Program-made: the position numbers and the translations under genes
Notes under the pieces: model-generated
What the model was told of the DNA's origin: nothing
The model's input: only the letters and a program-made list of their open reading frames with translations
Database searches by the model: none
Assembly (NCBI GenBank): GCA_022766795.1
Contig: JALEPE010000042.1
Coordinates: forward strand, 1 to 16,983
Direction: 5' to 3'
Source of the DNA: Helicobacter sp.
GTDB taxonomy: Bacteria; Campylobacterota; Campylobacteria; Campylobacterales; Helicobacteraceae
Length of the DNA: 16,983 nt
In this document: piece by piece, positions 1 through 6,769 of the stretch
How positions within the stretch are numbered: the first letter of the stretch is position 1
How the letters are laid out: each line of letters begins with the position of its first letter

Positions 1-338
1 TCCGCGCTTAGCCTCTCTAAAATTTCCTCAAACTCCAAATGTAAGAAAAAAACCCTACCCATTACTTTAACATCGCAAAACATTGGCATTCCACCACCTG
101 TGGAGATGATTGCATTACGTACATTTTGCGCAACAAAGGCGCAAAATTTGGATTCCAAATCCCGAAAATATGTCTCGCCATAATGTGCAAAAATCTCTTT
201 AATGCTTAAGTTCTCGTTGTTTTCAATCATAGAATCGCTATCTAAAATTAGTGCGGAATTAGCCTTGTGTAAAGCCCTAGCGATCGTGCTTTTTCCGCTA
301 CCCATAAAGCCAATAAGAACGCAATTAGTAGAGTTCAA
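1..338 (-). CDS. aroK: Shikimate kinase, N-terminal part (3' end outside window)
   Basis: Cytoplasmic kinase that phosphorylates shikimate at O3 with ATP in aromatic amino acid synthesis. The frame reads through the window's left edge, so only about 112 residues are seen. Visible are a P-loop (GFMGSGKST), the D-S-D acidic pair of the substrate site about 20 residues later, an arginine in YFRDLE, and the family signature STGGG. It is the last visible gene of the recA-eno operon. The start is uncertain. I chose TTG at 338, which has AGGGA nine bases upstream, overlaps the AMIN gene by 14 nt and places the P-loop at the usual distance from the N-terminus. An in-frame ATG at 392 would add 18 residues but would overlap the AMIN gene by 68 nt. 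A stop (TAG) lies just upstream of that ATG. Family assignment is firm; the start is not. Confidence 0.9.
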   Translation of the reverse strand, partial: MNSTNCVLIGFMGSGKSTIARALHKANSALILDSDSMIENNENLSIKEIFAHYGETYFRDLESKFCAFVAQNVRNAIISTGGGMPMFCDVKVMGRVFFLHLEFEEILERLSA

Positions 339-1164
339 TTGTGTAATTCCCTGCTTTTGTATCTTGTGCAAGATTGTATTTATATTGTCCATCAAGCTCT
401 AAAGTAACGCGGTAAAAGTCTAAATGCGTGCTTAAGGTAACCTTTGGAATTGACGGAATCCTTGAGAGGAATGTTTCTTGAACGTGTTTGTTATTGGGGG
501 CTTTGAAGTCTAAAATTAAACGCGTTGGAGAAGCTAGAGTGAAATCTCTAAGCAGCGTTAAATCAGTGTTTAAAAAGATGTTGTTGTGTGTTATTTCAAA
601 CTCAAAATGCTCACTTAAGGGAAAACTTTCTTGCTCTGGAATCCCTTGTTCTTCGGGCTGCACTTCTTGACTTAATACGAGCGGAAAATGCCAATCAATA
701 TCGCCCTCAAGGTTTTGTTCAATGCTTGAAATAGAACCATTGAGATTTTGGTATTCCAAAGTGATTTTTTTGATTTTTCTAGCAGTGGAGGGAAGGCTTA
801 CTTCTGCTTTTGTAAATAAATTAAGCTGCGGAGCATTAGTGATTTGCCCGCTATCCTTTGGTGTGATAAGCGGTGTAAAAGGATCACGTCCGCCTTTTGC
901 TGTATTGTCGTTTGATATATTTTGTGTTAGATTTGCCGTGATTCCTGTCGGTTCTTTAGAATTTGTCATTGGATTGGTTTGTGCTTCTGGAATTGTATTT
1001 TCTGTAGCCGTAGGAGTAGGAGCTTTTGCCTCTTGTGTATCTGTTTTTGCCTTGTCCGCATTAATGCTTAATGTTGGAATTCCGGGTAATTCCCCTTTAG
1101 CATCTTCTGCGTTTAAGGACATTAGGGATATAACCATTATTGGTACAATGCTTAAAAATTTCAT
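325..1164 (-). CDS. AMIN-domain periplasmic protein (HP0155-like)
   Basis: A 279-residue protein with a probable Sec signal peptide (residues 1-19, hydrophobic core after MKFL, cleavage near LNA-ED). A Pro/Thr/Glu/Asn-rich, probably disordered stretch runs to about residue 95 and includes GGRDPFTPLI. The C-terminal half is predicted to be beta-rich, and its PTRLILDF segment resembles AMIN domains, which bind peptidoglycan or septal envelope in AmiC-type amidases and in secretin proteins. No amidase, lysozyme or secretin domain follows, so it appears to be a stand-alone AMIN protein. Its ATG overlaps the TGA of the FtsB-like gene (ATGA), implying translational coupling. The same order (eno, small coiled-coil gene, AMIN gene, aroK) is known from H. 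pylori. A role in cell-wall or division processes is inference from the domain and neighbour. Confidence 0.75.
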   Translation of the reverse strand: MKFLSIVPIMVISLMSLNAEDAKGELPGIPTLSINADKAKTDTQEAKAPTPTATENTIPEAQTNPMTNSKEPTGITANLTQNISNDNTAKGGRDPFTPLITPKDSGQITNAPQLNLFTKAEVSLPSTARKIKKITLEYQNLNGSISSIEQNLEGDIDWHFPLVLSQEVQPEEQGIPEQESFPLSEHFEFEITHNNIFLNTDLTLLRDFTLASPTRLILDFKAPNNKHVQETFLSRIPSIPKVTLSTHLDFYRVTLELDGQYKYNLAQDTKAGNYTIELY

Positions 1165-1406
1165 TTTGGCTCTAATCCTTTCAATTCAAAAAGTTCTTTT
1201 TGTAGATTTGCGTTTTCGTGCATTAAGCGATCCACCTCTTGACGCATTTGGGATTCTTTATCCTTAAGATTTAGAAGCACACTTAAAGAATTATTGCCAA
1301 AGAGTAAATTGCCAAAATAAACTCCTAGCAAACAAATCAACAAAACAAGGCTCAAAAAAGGCAAAAGCTTATAGAATCCGCCCTTTTTAAACTCTAGCGA
1401 TTCCAT
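1161..1406 (-). CDS. FtsB/DivIC-like septum formation initiator protein
   Basis: An 81-residue protein with the bitopic FtsB/DivIC plan: a short charged N-terminus (about 1-12), one membrane helix (about 13-35, Leu/Val/Ile-rich), and a heptad-like coiled coil (about 45-77) ending in LQKELFELKG. The family bridges FtsL and FtsQ/DivIB in the divisome, with the coiled coil in the periplasm. Size and topology match, but such short proteins carry few diagnostic residues, so the call rests on architecture and context. Its ATG shares a base with the eno stop (TAATG), and its own stop overlaps the start of the AMIN gene (ATGA). It is therefore almost certainly co-expressed with both. Confidence 0.7.
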   Translation of the reverse strand: MESLEFKKGGFYKLLPFLSLVLLICLLGVYFGNLLFGNNSLSVLLNLKDKESQMRQEVDRLMHENANLQKELFELKGLEPK

Positions 1407-2677
1407 TATTTAAAGAGTTTTTTACCCAAATACACAGGGAATCCCAACTCATTTTCAATCGCAAGCAAGCGGTTATATTTCGCCATTCTCTCACTTCTTG
1501 CGGTTGAGCCCGTCTTAATCTCTCCCGTGTTTAGTGCCACTGCAAAATCTGCGATGAAGCTATCCTCACTCTCCCCGCTTCTGTGGCTCATAATGCAGCG
1601 GTAATTGTTGCGCTGTGCTAGGCGGATTGTCTGCATTGTTTGACTAATTGTGCCAATTTGGTTAGGCTTAATCAAAATCGCATTTGCGATATTTTTTGTG
1701 ATTCCCTCTTGTAAAATTTTTGCATTGGTTACAAACAAATCATCGCCTACAAGCTGCACTTTATTGCCTAGCCTTTGCGTGAGTTTGCTCCAACCCTCCC
1801 AATCGTCCTCACTCAAGCCATCTTCAATAGAGACAATCGGGTATTTTGCAATCAGCTTTTCATAATATTCAATGAGTTCCTCACTGCTTAGATTGCGCCC
1901 CTCGCCTTTAAGGCAATAAATACCCTTGTCATTGACAAACTCACTACTTGCGACATCTAGGGCGATTGCGATTTGTTCGCCTTCTTTGTAACCCGCTTTT
2001 TTTACTGCTTCCAAAATGATTTGAATCGGCTCTTCGTTAGTTTTAAGATTGGGTGCGAATCCTCCCTCATCGCCAATACTTGTGATATGTTTGGAATCTT
2101 TTAGGATTTTTTTAAGGCATTGGTAAATCTCTGCACTTGCGCGTAGTGCTTCACTGAAGCATTCAAATCCTACAGGCATAATCATATATTCTTGAAAATC
2201 CACCGTGTTATCTGCGTGGCTTCCGCCATTGATGATGTTTAACATTGGGATTGGAAGTGTGAGTGCATTTGCACCACCCAAATAACGATATAAAGGGATA
2301 TTGAGGCTTTTTGCCGCAGCGCGTGCAACTGCCATAGAAACGCCAAGTGTTGCGTTTGCGCCTAAATTGGAAAAGTTTTCTGTGCCATCTAGCTCTATGA
2401 GGAGATTATCAATCACAGCTTGGTCAAATGGGCTTAAACCCGCAATAGAATCGCAAATCGTGGTATTGACATTTTCACACGCCTTTAACACGCCTTTGCC
2501 CAAAAACCGCTCCTTGTTATCGCGCAATTCTAATGCCTCTCTCTTGCCTGTGCTTGCGCCACTTGGCACGATTGCACTTGCCACATTGCCATCGCTTAAA
2601 GCAATCGTTGCTTTAATCGTAGGATTTCCTCTGCTGTCTAAAACTTCTTGCGCATTGACTTCATCAATGTAAATCAT
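1406..2677 (-). CDS. eno: Enolase (phosphopyruvate hydratase)
   Basis: Interconverts 2-phosphoglycerate and phosphoenolpyruvate, in glycolysis or, in these mostly asaccharolytic bacteria, mainly in gluconeogenesis; cytoplasmic. The protein is 423 residues, normal for the family. The N-terminal signature EVLDSRGNPT is at residues 11-20. Metal ligands are D241, E285 (SIEDG) and D312 (GDD); E204 (GDEGG) and K337 (LIKPNQ) are the acid/base residues. The signature SHRSGES is at 364-370. The frame is open 27 codons further upstream into recA, but the ATG at 2677 gives the standard N-terminus MIYIDEV and has AAAGGAG seven bases ahead, so the longer form was rejected. It lies 13 bp downstream of recA, and its TAA overlaps the next start. 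Confidence 0.98.
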   Translation of the reverse strand: MIYIDEVNAQEVLDSRGNPTIKATIALSDGNVASAIVPSGASTGKREALELRDNKERFLGKGVLKACENVNTTICDSIAGLSPFDQAVIDNLLIELDGTENFSNLGANATLGVSMAVARAAAKSLNIPLYRYLGGANALTLPIPMLNIINGGSHADNTVDFQEYMIMPVGFECFSEALRASAEIYQCLKKILKDSKHITSIGDEGGFAPNLKTNEEPIQIILEAVKKAGYKEGEQIAIALDVASSEFVNDKGIYCLKGEGRNLSSEELIEYYEKLIAKYPIVSIEDGLSEDDWEGWSKLTQRLGNKVQLVGDDLFVTNAKILQEGITKNIANAILIKPNQIGTISQTMQTIRLAQRNNYRCIMSHRSGESEDSFIADFAVALNTGEIKTGSTARSERMAKYNRLLAIENELGFPVYLGKKLFK

Positions 2678-2690
2678 TGTTTCTCCTTTA

Positions 2691-3719
2691 TTATTCAATT
2701 TCATCGCTACTGGATAAATCATCAGAAATTGAAATGGAAGCTTTGATTTTTTCCTCAATTTCTTGTGCGATTTCTGGATTTTCTTTTAAAAATACTTTTG
2801 CATTTTCCTTGCCTTGCCCAAGCTTTTTGTCTTTATAGCTTAGCCACGCACCGCTTTTATCTACAATATCAAGCTTCACGCCATAATCAATCAATTCACC
2901 CTCTTTGCTGATTCCCTCGCCAAACATAATATCAAATTCCGATCCTCTAAATGGTGGCGCAAAATTCTTTTTAACCACTTTTGCTTTGACACGATTCCCG
3001 ATATTTTGTTCGCCTTGTTTGAGGGTTGCGATTCTGCGGACATCAATTCTAACACTTGCGTAGAATTTAAGCGCATTTCCACCTGTCGTTGTTTCAGGGC
3101 TTCCATAGCCCATTACGCCGATTTTCATACGAATCTGATTGATAAAAATCACCGTGGTATTCATTTTGTGAATCACGCCTGTTACTTTTCGTAAAGCTTG
3201 ACTCATTAAACGCGCTTGTAGCCCCACATGTTGGTCTCCCATATCGCCATCAATCTCACTTTTTGGTGTGAGAGCCGCCACCGAGTCAATGACGATTAAA
3301 TCTACACCACCGCTTCTTGTAAGCGTTTCTAGGATTTCTAGGGCTTGTTCGCCAAAATCTGGTTGAGAGACAAGCAGGTTTTCCACATCTACGCCTAGCC
3401 GTTTTGCGTAAGTAACATCTAGCGCGTGTTCTGCGTCAATGAATGCGCAGATTCCACCCGCTTTTTGACATTCTGCAACGACTTGTAGTGCTAATGTTGT
3501 TTTGCCCGAGCTTTCGGGTCCATACACTTCAACAATGCGCCCCTTTGGGATTCCGCCAATTCCTAGCGCAATATCAAGCCCTAAAGAGCCTGTGCTAATA
3601 GCGTCAATCTTTTCTACCGGTTTATCTCCAAGTCTGATTAACGCACCTTTACCAAAGGCTTTATCAATCTGCTTAATGGCAAGTTCAATCGCTTTTTGTT
3701 TGTTTTCGTCCAAAGCCAT
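2691..3719 (-). CDS. recA: Recombinase RecA
   Basis: ATP-dependent strand-exchange protein for homologous recombination, repair and natural transformation. It is 342 residues, in the normal range. Visible are the Walker A motif GPESSGKTT (67-75), Walker B LIVIDS (141-146), the loop-1 region around GDMGDQHVGLQARLMSQ, the FINQIR stretch, and the acidic C-terminal tail ending DLSSSDEIE, which in RecA modulates DNA access. An AGGAG sequence precedes the ATG and a TACAAT -10 element sits 27 bp upstream. It is the first gene of the operon running to aroK. I saw no LexA-type operator ahead of it, consistent with the lack of a classical SOS response in Helicobacter. Confidence 0.99.
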   Translation of the reverse strand: MALDENKQKAIELAIKQIDKAFGKGALIRLGDKPVEKIDAISTGSLGLDIALGIGGIPKGRIVEVYGPESSGKTTLALQVVAECQKAGGICAFIDAEHALDVTYAKRLGVDVENLLVSQPDFGEQALEILETLTRSGGVDLIVIDSVAALTPKSEIDGDMGDQHVGLQARLMSQALRKVTGVIHKMNTTVIFINQIRMKIGVMGYGSPETTTGGNALKFYASVRIDVRRIATLKQGEQNIGNRVKAKVVKKNFAPPFRGSEFDIMFGEGISKEGELIDYGVKLDIVDKSGAWLSYKDKKLGQGKENAKVFLKENPEIAQEIEEKIKASISISDDLSSSDEIE

Positions 3720-3745
3720 TTTTTCTCCTAAATTTTAAAAGTTTT

Positions 3746-3751
3746 ATTGTA
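3746..3751 (-). promoter_or_regulatory. Putative sigma-70 -10 element for recA-eno operon
   Basis: TACAAT on the minus strand, preceded by AGC, in a very AT-rich stretch and 27 bp from the recA ATG. Campylobacterota vegetative promoters are recognised mainly by such a -10 plus periodic AT tracts rather than a conserved -35. The implied leader is about 20 nt, just enough for the AGGAG site. Confidence 0.6.
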
Positions 3752-3777
3752 GCTAAAACAAATAAAAATTTCAAAAT

Positions 3778-3806
3778 AGCAAAAAGCGTTTTGAATGATT
3801 TTTGCT
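3778..3806 (-). terminator. Weak inverted repeat downstream of the phase-variable gene
   Basis: AGCAAAAA (3778-3785) and TTTTTGCT (3799-3806) form an 8-bp stem with a 13-nt loop, followed on the minus strand by AT-rich sequence. It lies between the stop of the hypothetical gene at 3823 and the recA promoter, so it could end upstream transcription. The stem is AU-rich and there is no strong U run, so support is weak. Confidence 0.3.
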
Positions 3807-3822
3807 AAGGGTATTTGCGTTT

Positions 3823-4442
3823 TTACACTAACACATTAAGTGTATCCGTTTCGATTCCATTAGATTTTTTGTATTCAAGAATTAGTTGATTGATTTTATC
3901 CTGTGCAGTTTGCTTTGCGATTGTATCTATTTTGTTTAACGTTATACCGCTTTCTGCAAGAACATAAGGGGCTTTAAGCGTAATGCATCCGCCTAGAAGT
4001 AAGGCTTTTTCTTGACGGAATGCCATTTGTCTTTCTGCTTCTGATATTGCAGAGCGAAAGTGTGGGGAATTTTGTTGTCGTCCAAAATCTGTGTATTTAA
4101 GCGAGATATAATGCATTGCATCTGTTATGTTGCCCTGTGCTAAATTGTCTTTGTGTGCTGATGAATAATATTCTGTAATCGTTTTCTTTGCGCTTTCGTA
4201 TTGACTTGCTAGAGATTCCACTGCAGTGTAATTGACTTCTAAGGATTTGTTAAGCTCTTGTCTTTCTTTGATGAGTGAAATTAAGTCTGTGTTTTCTAAA
4301 ATTTTTCCAAGCTCCTGCGTTGTTTTGGAATCCATACCCAAATAGCTAAGAATCTTTACATTTGAGCTATTTTGTGATTCTGTGGGGGGGTAGTTGTTTG
4401 TGCAATAATTTGCGTATTTTGAGCAGTTTTGTTGATTTCCAT
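3823..4442 (-). CDS. Unrecognised protein, out of frame at a C7 tract (probable phase-variable gene)
   Basis: I do not recognise the family. The only start with a good ribosome binding site (AAAAGGAGAG ahead of ATG at 4442) opens a frame that hits a run of seven C (4384-4390 on the plus strand as G) and stops at 4358-4356 after 28 codons. The long frame (172 codons from an internal ATG at 4341) has no ATG, GTG or ribosome binding site upstream of that point, and it is open back through the tract. With eight C, or five, the two join into a 206-residue protein starting MEINKTAQNT. The product would be soluble, hydrophilic and mostly helical, with no signal peptide or membrane helix: a Thr/Pro/Ser/Asn-rich N-terminal tail encoded by the tract region, then a Gln/Glu/Lys-rich helical part and a short hydrophobic segment around LLLGGCITL. 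It is flanked by recA and divergent chemotaxis/flagellar genes. A sequencing error in the homopolymer is the main alternative. Confidence 0.7.
4384..4390. repeat. Homopolymeric G7/C7 tract inside the gene at 3823-4442
   Basis: Seven consecutive G on the plus strand (C on the coding strand), in a window with about 38% GC by eye. Tract length decides the reading frame: seven or six C lead to early stops, whereas eight or five join the well-initiated upstream frame to the 172-codon frame. Slippage in poly-G/C tracts is a well-known phase-variation switch in Helicobacter and Campylobacter. Confidence 0.8.
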
Positions 4443-4478
4443 AACCTTATCTCTCCTTTTGTAAATTTTGATTTAAAA

Positions 4479-4504
4479 GTATCGGTAATTTTTTAGAATC
4501 TTTC
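4479..4504 (-). promoter_or_regulatory. Possible FliA (sigma-28)-like promoter for the phase-variable gene
   Basis: On the minus strand GAAAGATT, 10 nt, then ACCGATAC resembles the flagellar sigma-28 pattern TAAAGTTT-N11-GCCGATAA, with one base less spacing and a degenerate -35. It lies about 37 nt upstream of the ATG at 4442. A competing vegetative -10 (TACAAT, 4538-4533) lies further upstream. The assignment is tentative. Confidence 0.3.
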
Positions 4505-4532
4505 ATTAAAAGATTTAACAAAAAGCTTAAGT

Positions 4533-4538
4533 ATTGTA
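4533..4538 (-). promoter_or_regulatory. Putative sigma-70 -10 element for the phase-variable gene
   Basis: TACAAT on the minus strand in an AT-rich context (TTTAGTTACAATAC). It would give a leader of about 85 nt before the ATG at 4442. It is an alternative or addition to the sigma-28-like site closer to the gene. Confidence 0.4.
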
Positions 4539-4601
4539 ACTAAATTTTGCAAAAAAACAATAATAAAGTTCTATATCACAAAAAGATAATTAAAATTTAG
4601 C

Positions 4602-4607
4602 TATAAT
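4602..4607 (+). promoter_or_regulatory. Putative sigma-70 -10 element for the cheX-fliN-fliO operon
   Basis: A perfect TATAAT in the context TTTAGCTATAATACCC, 31 bp ahead of the ATG at 4639, after a long AT-rich stretch. This is the typical vegetative promoter form in Helicobacter. It suggests the flagellar genes here are not under sigma-54 or sigma-28 control. Confidence 0.7.
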
Positions 4608-4638
4608 ACCCGACTTTCTAGATTTGTCAAGGGCTGTT

Positions 4639-5052
4639 ATGGATTTAATTATTGAAAAGGCGTTCATACAAGTACTACAAGATACTCTAGGTGTAACGCC
4701 CATACGCACGGATAATAAGTTATTAAAAGGTTATCTTTCAAGAATTGATGTTGTTTTTGAAAATGGTATGCAAACAACAATCACTTTTGTGAGTGCAAAA
4801 GAGTTTCTAGGAGTCATCGGCGAAGGGCTTTTTGGTGAAAGTTCTGATGATGATTTGGAGTTACGTGATCTATCGCGGGAGTTGGCGAATTTAACCGCAG
4901 GTTTGGCAAAAGTGCTAGCAATTAAAGAAAATATGCATTTTAATATTGCAACACCGATTACTTTCGGATTTGGTGAGTTTCAAGATACGCAGAATCGCTG
5001 CATAAATTTCTCACTTGAAGGTGCGTTGTGTTCGCTATTTTTATATTCTTAA
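4639..5052 (+). CDS. CheX-family chemotaxis protein
   Basis: A 137-residue cytoplasmic protein of the CheC/CheX/FliX class. CheX proteins dephosphorylate phospho-CheY and act as homodimers. The family's active-site pattern is visible once: D77-x3-E81-x2-N84, followed 21 residues later by P106 (ATPITFG). A FliN-like role without phosphatase activity cannot be excluded. An in-frame TTG five codons upstream was rejected because the ATG at 4639 has AAGGG five bases ahead. It is the first gene after a strong -10 element and lies 9 bp before fliN, the same linkage I recall in related Campylobacterota. The family call is good; which response regulator it serves is unknown. Confidence 0.75.
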   Translation: MDLIIEKAFIQVLQDTLGVTPIRTDNKLLKGYLSRIDVVFENGMQTTITFVSAKEFLGVIGEGLFGESSDDDLELRDLSRELANLTAGLAKVLAIKENMHFNIATPITFGFGEFQDTQNRCINFSLEGALCSLFLYS

Positions 5053-5061
5053 AGGAAAATT

Positions 5062-5421
5062 ATGCCAGCAGATGAATTTACTCTTGCACGGATACAAGCA
5101 CCTAAACAAGAGGATTTAGCCCGTTATTTAGAAGGGATTATGAATAACTATGGTGGGCTTTTGGATATGGAAGTTGTATTTTGCTCCGAGCTTGGTTCGA
5201 CAAAAGTTCCTTTATTGGAGATTCTACGCTTTGAAAAGGGTTCTATCATAGACTTGCAAAAGCCCGCTGGTGAGAGTGTGGAGATTTTCATTAATGGGCG
5301 GATTATTGGTAAAGGCGAGGTTATGGTGTATGAGAAAAACTTAGCGATTCGTGTCAATGAAATTTTAGATTCTAATGCCATTATTTATTATCTTACAAGA
5401 GAGAGTATTAGCACAGTATGA
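5062..5421 (+). CDS. fliN: Flagellar motor switch protein FliN
   Basis: FliN forms the lower rim of the flagellar C-ring and helps set rotation direction and dock the export ATPase complex. It is 119 residues, in the usual range for single-SpoA FliN. The SpoA domain spans about 33-108, with the typical LDMEVVFCSELGSTKVPLLE start, the hydrophobic patch region SIIDLQKPAGE, and FINGRIIGKGEVMVYEKN, ending IRVNEIL. The ATG has AAAGGAAAA just upstream. Its TGA overlaps the ATG of the next gene (ATGA), so fliN and fliO are translationally coupled. Confidence 0.95.
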   Translation: MPADEFTLARIQAPKQEDLARYLEGIMNNYGGLLDMEVVFCSELGSTKVPLLEILRFEKGSIIDLQKPAGESVEIFINGRIIGKGEVMVYEKNLAIRVNEILDSNAIIYYLTRESISTV

Positions 5422-5921
5422 AAGTGTTTTTGCTGTTATGTTTTGGATTTTTTTTGTGTGTGGGAAGCACACAGGATTCTACGTTAAATTTTCAAGATTC
5501 CATTACGAAAGATTCCACTTTTGCCGCGTCTTTACAAAGTCAAGATTCCAATCAGACATTTCCTTTTAAAACGGGTAAATCGCCTTTAGATGGCGTTAAT
5601 GGATTCCAGTATTTTGGTGTGATTTTGGTGCTAGTTGGTTTGCTAGCATTTCTGTGGTATGTGAAAAATCGCATCAATACACCACAGGTTACAAAAAATC
5701 CTTTGCAAAAATTCTTTGACAAGGGAAAAAATGCGGAATCTGTGCAAATATGCTCCGTAACAACATTTAGTGCACAAAGTAAATTGATTATTTTTGAAGC
5801 GTATGGCAAACGTTATTTGGTTACCATTAATCAAGGGCAGACTACGCTTTTGGATTCCTATTTTGTGGATTCAAAAGTTTTTAAGGAAATGCTAGAGCAA
5901 GATACACGCAATGCGGAATAA
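5418..5921 (+). CDS. fliO: Flagellar export component FliO
   Basis: FliO assists assembly of the FliPQR export gate of the flagellar type III secretion system. The 167-residue protein has an N-terminal hydrophobic signal-like segment (1-16), a short periplasmic part (about 17-62), one membrane helix (about 63-83, FGVILVLVGLLAFLWYV), and a cytoplasmic domain (about 95-160) with the FliO-like ITINQG-type beta segment (residues 134-145) and LLDSYF. This layout matches the Helicobacter FliO (the gene after fliN in H. pylori) rather than the shorter enteric form. The periplasmic part carries four D-S dipeptides, all coded GATTC(C/T). A run of eight T (5448-5455) lies in the signal region. It overlaps the next gene by 11 nt. 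Confidence 0.75.
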   Translation: MKVFLLLCFGFFLCVGSTQDSTLNFQDSITKDSTFAASLQSQDSNQTFPFKTGKSPLDGVNGFQYFGVILVLVGLLAFLWYVKNRINTPQVTKNPLQKFFDKGKNAESVQICSVTTFSAQSKLIIFEAYGKRYLVTINQGQTTLLDSYFVDSKVFKEMLEQDTRNAE

Positions 5922-6756
5922 TCTTACAGCACTATTTTTATCATTACTCACGCACGCTATTATTTTTGCGCTATTATTTTTGCGCTTCGTTCCTGAAATG
6001 GAGAATATCTACAAGCCTCCGCGTATGGGCGTGCAAAATGGCGAGCGCGTGAGTTTGAGGCAGTTTAAATTCAATCCCGGTAGTCAAGCACAACAACAAA
6101 AAACGCCAAGTGTAGAATCTAAAGCAAGTGTGGAATCTACCCCAAAAATTGTGCAAAAACCACTTCCGCAACAAAAAATTTTGCAGGAGAAACAGCTGTC
6201 AAAAGAGCGTGGCAAAACAGCGCAGACTAAATCGCAAAGAGTGACGGCGCAAAAACAACCACCACAAAGGGAACAACAACGCAAAATAGCTTCCAAAGCA
6301 ACTCCGCAATCCAAGCAGAGTAAAGAATCTAAGGACACCCAAAGAGAGCCAAACCTCTCATCACGGACTTTAGCGGCACATTCCCCGTCTATTTATGATT
6401 ATGGCAAAAACGAGCAAACACAGAAAATTCGGGAATTATATGGAGAAGAATTTGGCGCATTAACGCCCAATCAACAAGATTTTATCAAAAGCAATTTAGA
6501 TAGTATTGGCAGAATTACGCAACGTTATTTAAGGTATCCAGCAGTTGCTGGGAAGATTGGACAAGAAGGGGATAATGTCTTGGAATTTTATTTATATCCC
6601 AATGGCGATATTTCCGATTTAAAGCTACTTTCTACAAGTGGTTATACACTATTGGACGATAATTCTCTTCACACCATTAAAATTGCCTATAAAGATTATC
6701 CCTACCCCAATGAAAAGACAAAAATCCGCATTCGTGTGATGTATCGGATTTATTAA
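5911..6756 (+). CDS. TonB-like energy-transducing protein
   Basis: A 281-residue protein with TonB architecture: a short cytoplasmic N-terminus, one membrane helix (about 6-26, LFLSLLTHAIIFALLFL), a long Gln/Lys/Ser/Pro-rich periplasmic spacer (about 50-160), and a C-terminal TonB-like domain (about 195-281). The domain contains RYPAVAGKIGQEGDNVLEF and the LYPNGDISDLKLLSTSGY pattern typical of the family. The spacer is rich in glutamine and lysine rather than the usual Pro-Glu/Pro-Lys repeats. No exbB or exbD is adjacent. It starts inside fliO (11-nt overlap), the same position as the TonB-like gene after fliN-fliO in H. pylori, which hints at a role linked to the flagellum or envelope rather than classic iron uptake. 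That role is inference. Confidence 0.75.
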   Translation: MRNNLTALFLSLLTHAIIFALLFLRFVPEMENIYKPPRMGVQNGERVSLRQFKFNPGSQAQQQKTPSVESKASVESTPKIVQKPLPQQKILQEKQLSKERGKTAQTKSQRVTAQKQPPQREQQRKIASKATPQSKQSKESKDTQREPNLSSRTLAAHSPSIYDYGKNEQTQKIRELYGEEFGALTPNQQDFIKSNLDSIGRITQRYLRYPAVAGKIGQEGDNVLEFYLYPNGDISDLKLLSTSGYTLLDDNSLHTIKIAYKDYPYPNEKTKIRIRVMYRIY

Positions 6757-6769
6757 ACAAAGGCTGATA

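Noticed and set aside
722..1267. 181-codon open frame on the plus strand
   Set aside because: Lies opposite the AMIN and FtsB-like genes, has no ribosome binding site, and its translation is a low-complexity reverse reading of those genes.
2678..2758. 27-codon N-terminal extension of enolase
   Set aside because: Overlaps the end of recA in another frame; the ATG at 2677 has a strong ribosome binding site and the standard enolase N-terminus.
5448..5455. Run of eight T in fliO as a second phase switch
   Set aside because: The gene is in frame and intact, runs of this length are common in AT-rich DNA, and nothing else suggests switching. Worth a glance in read data but not a separate claim.
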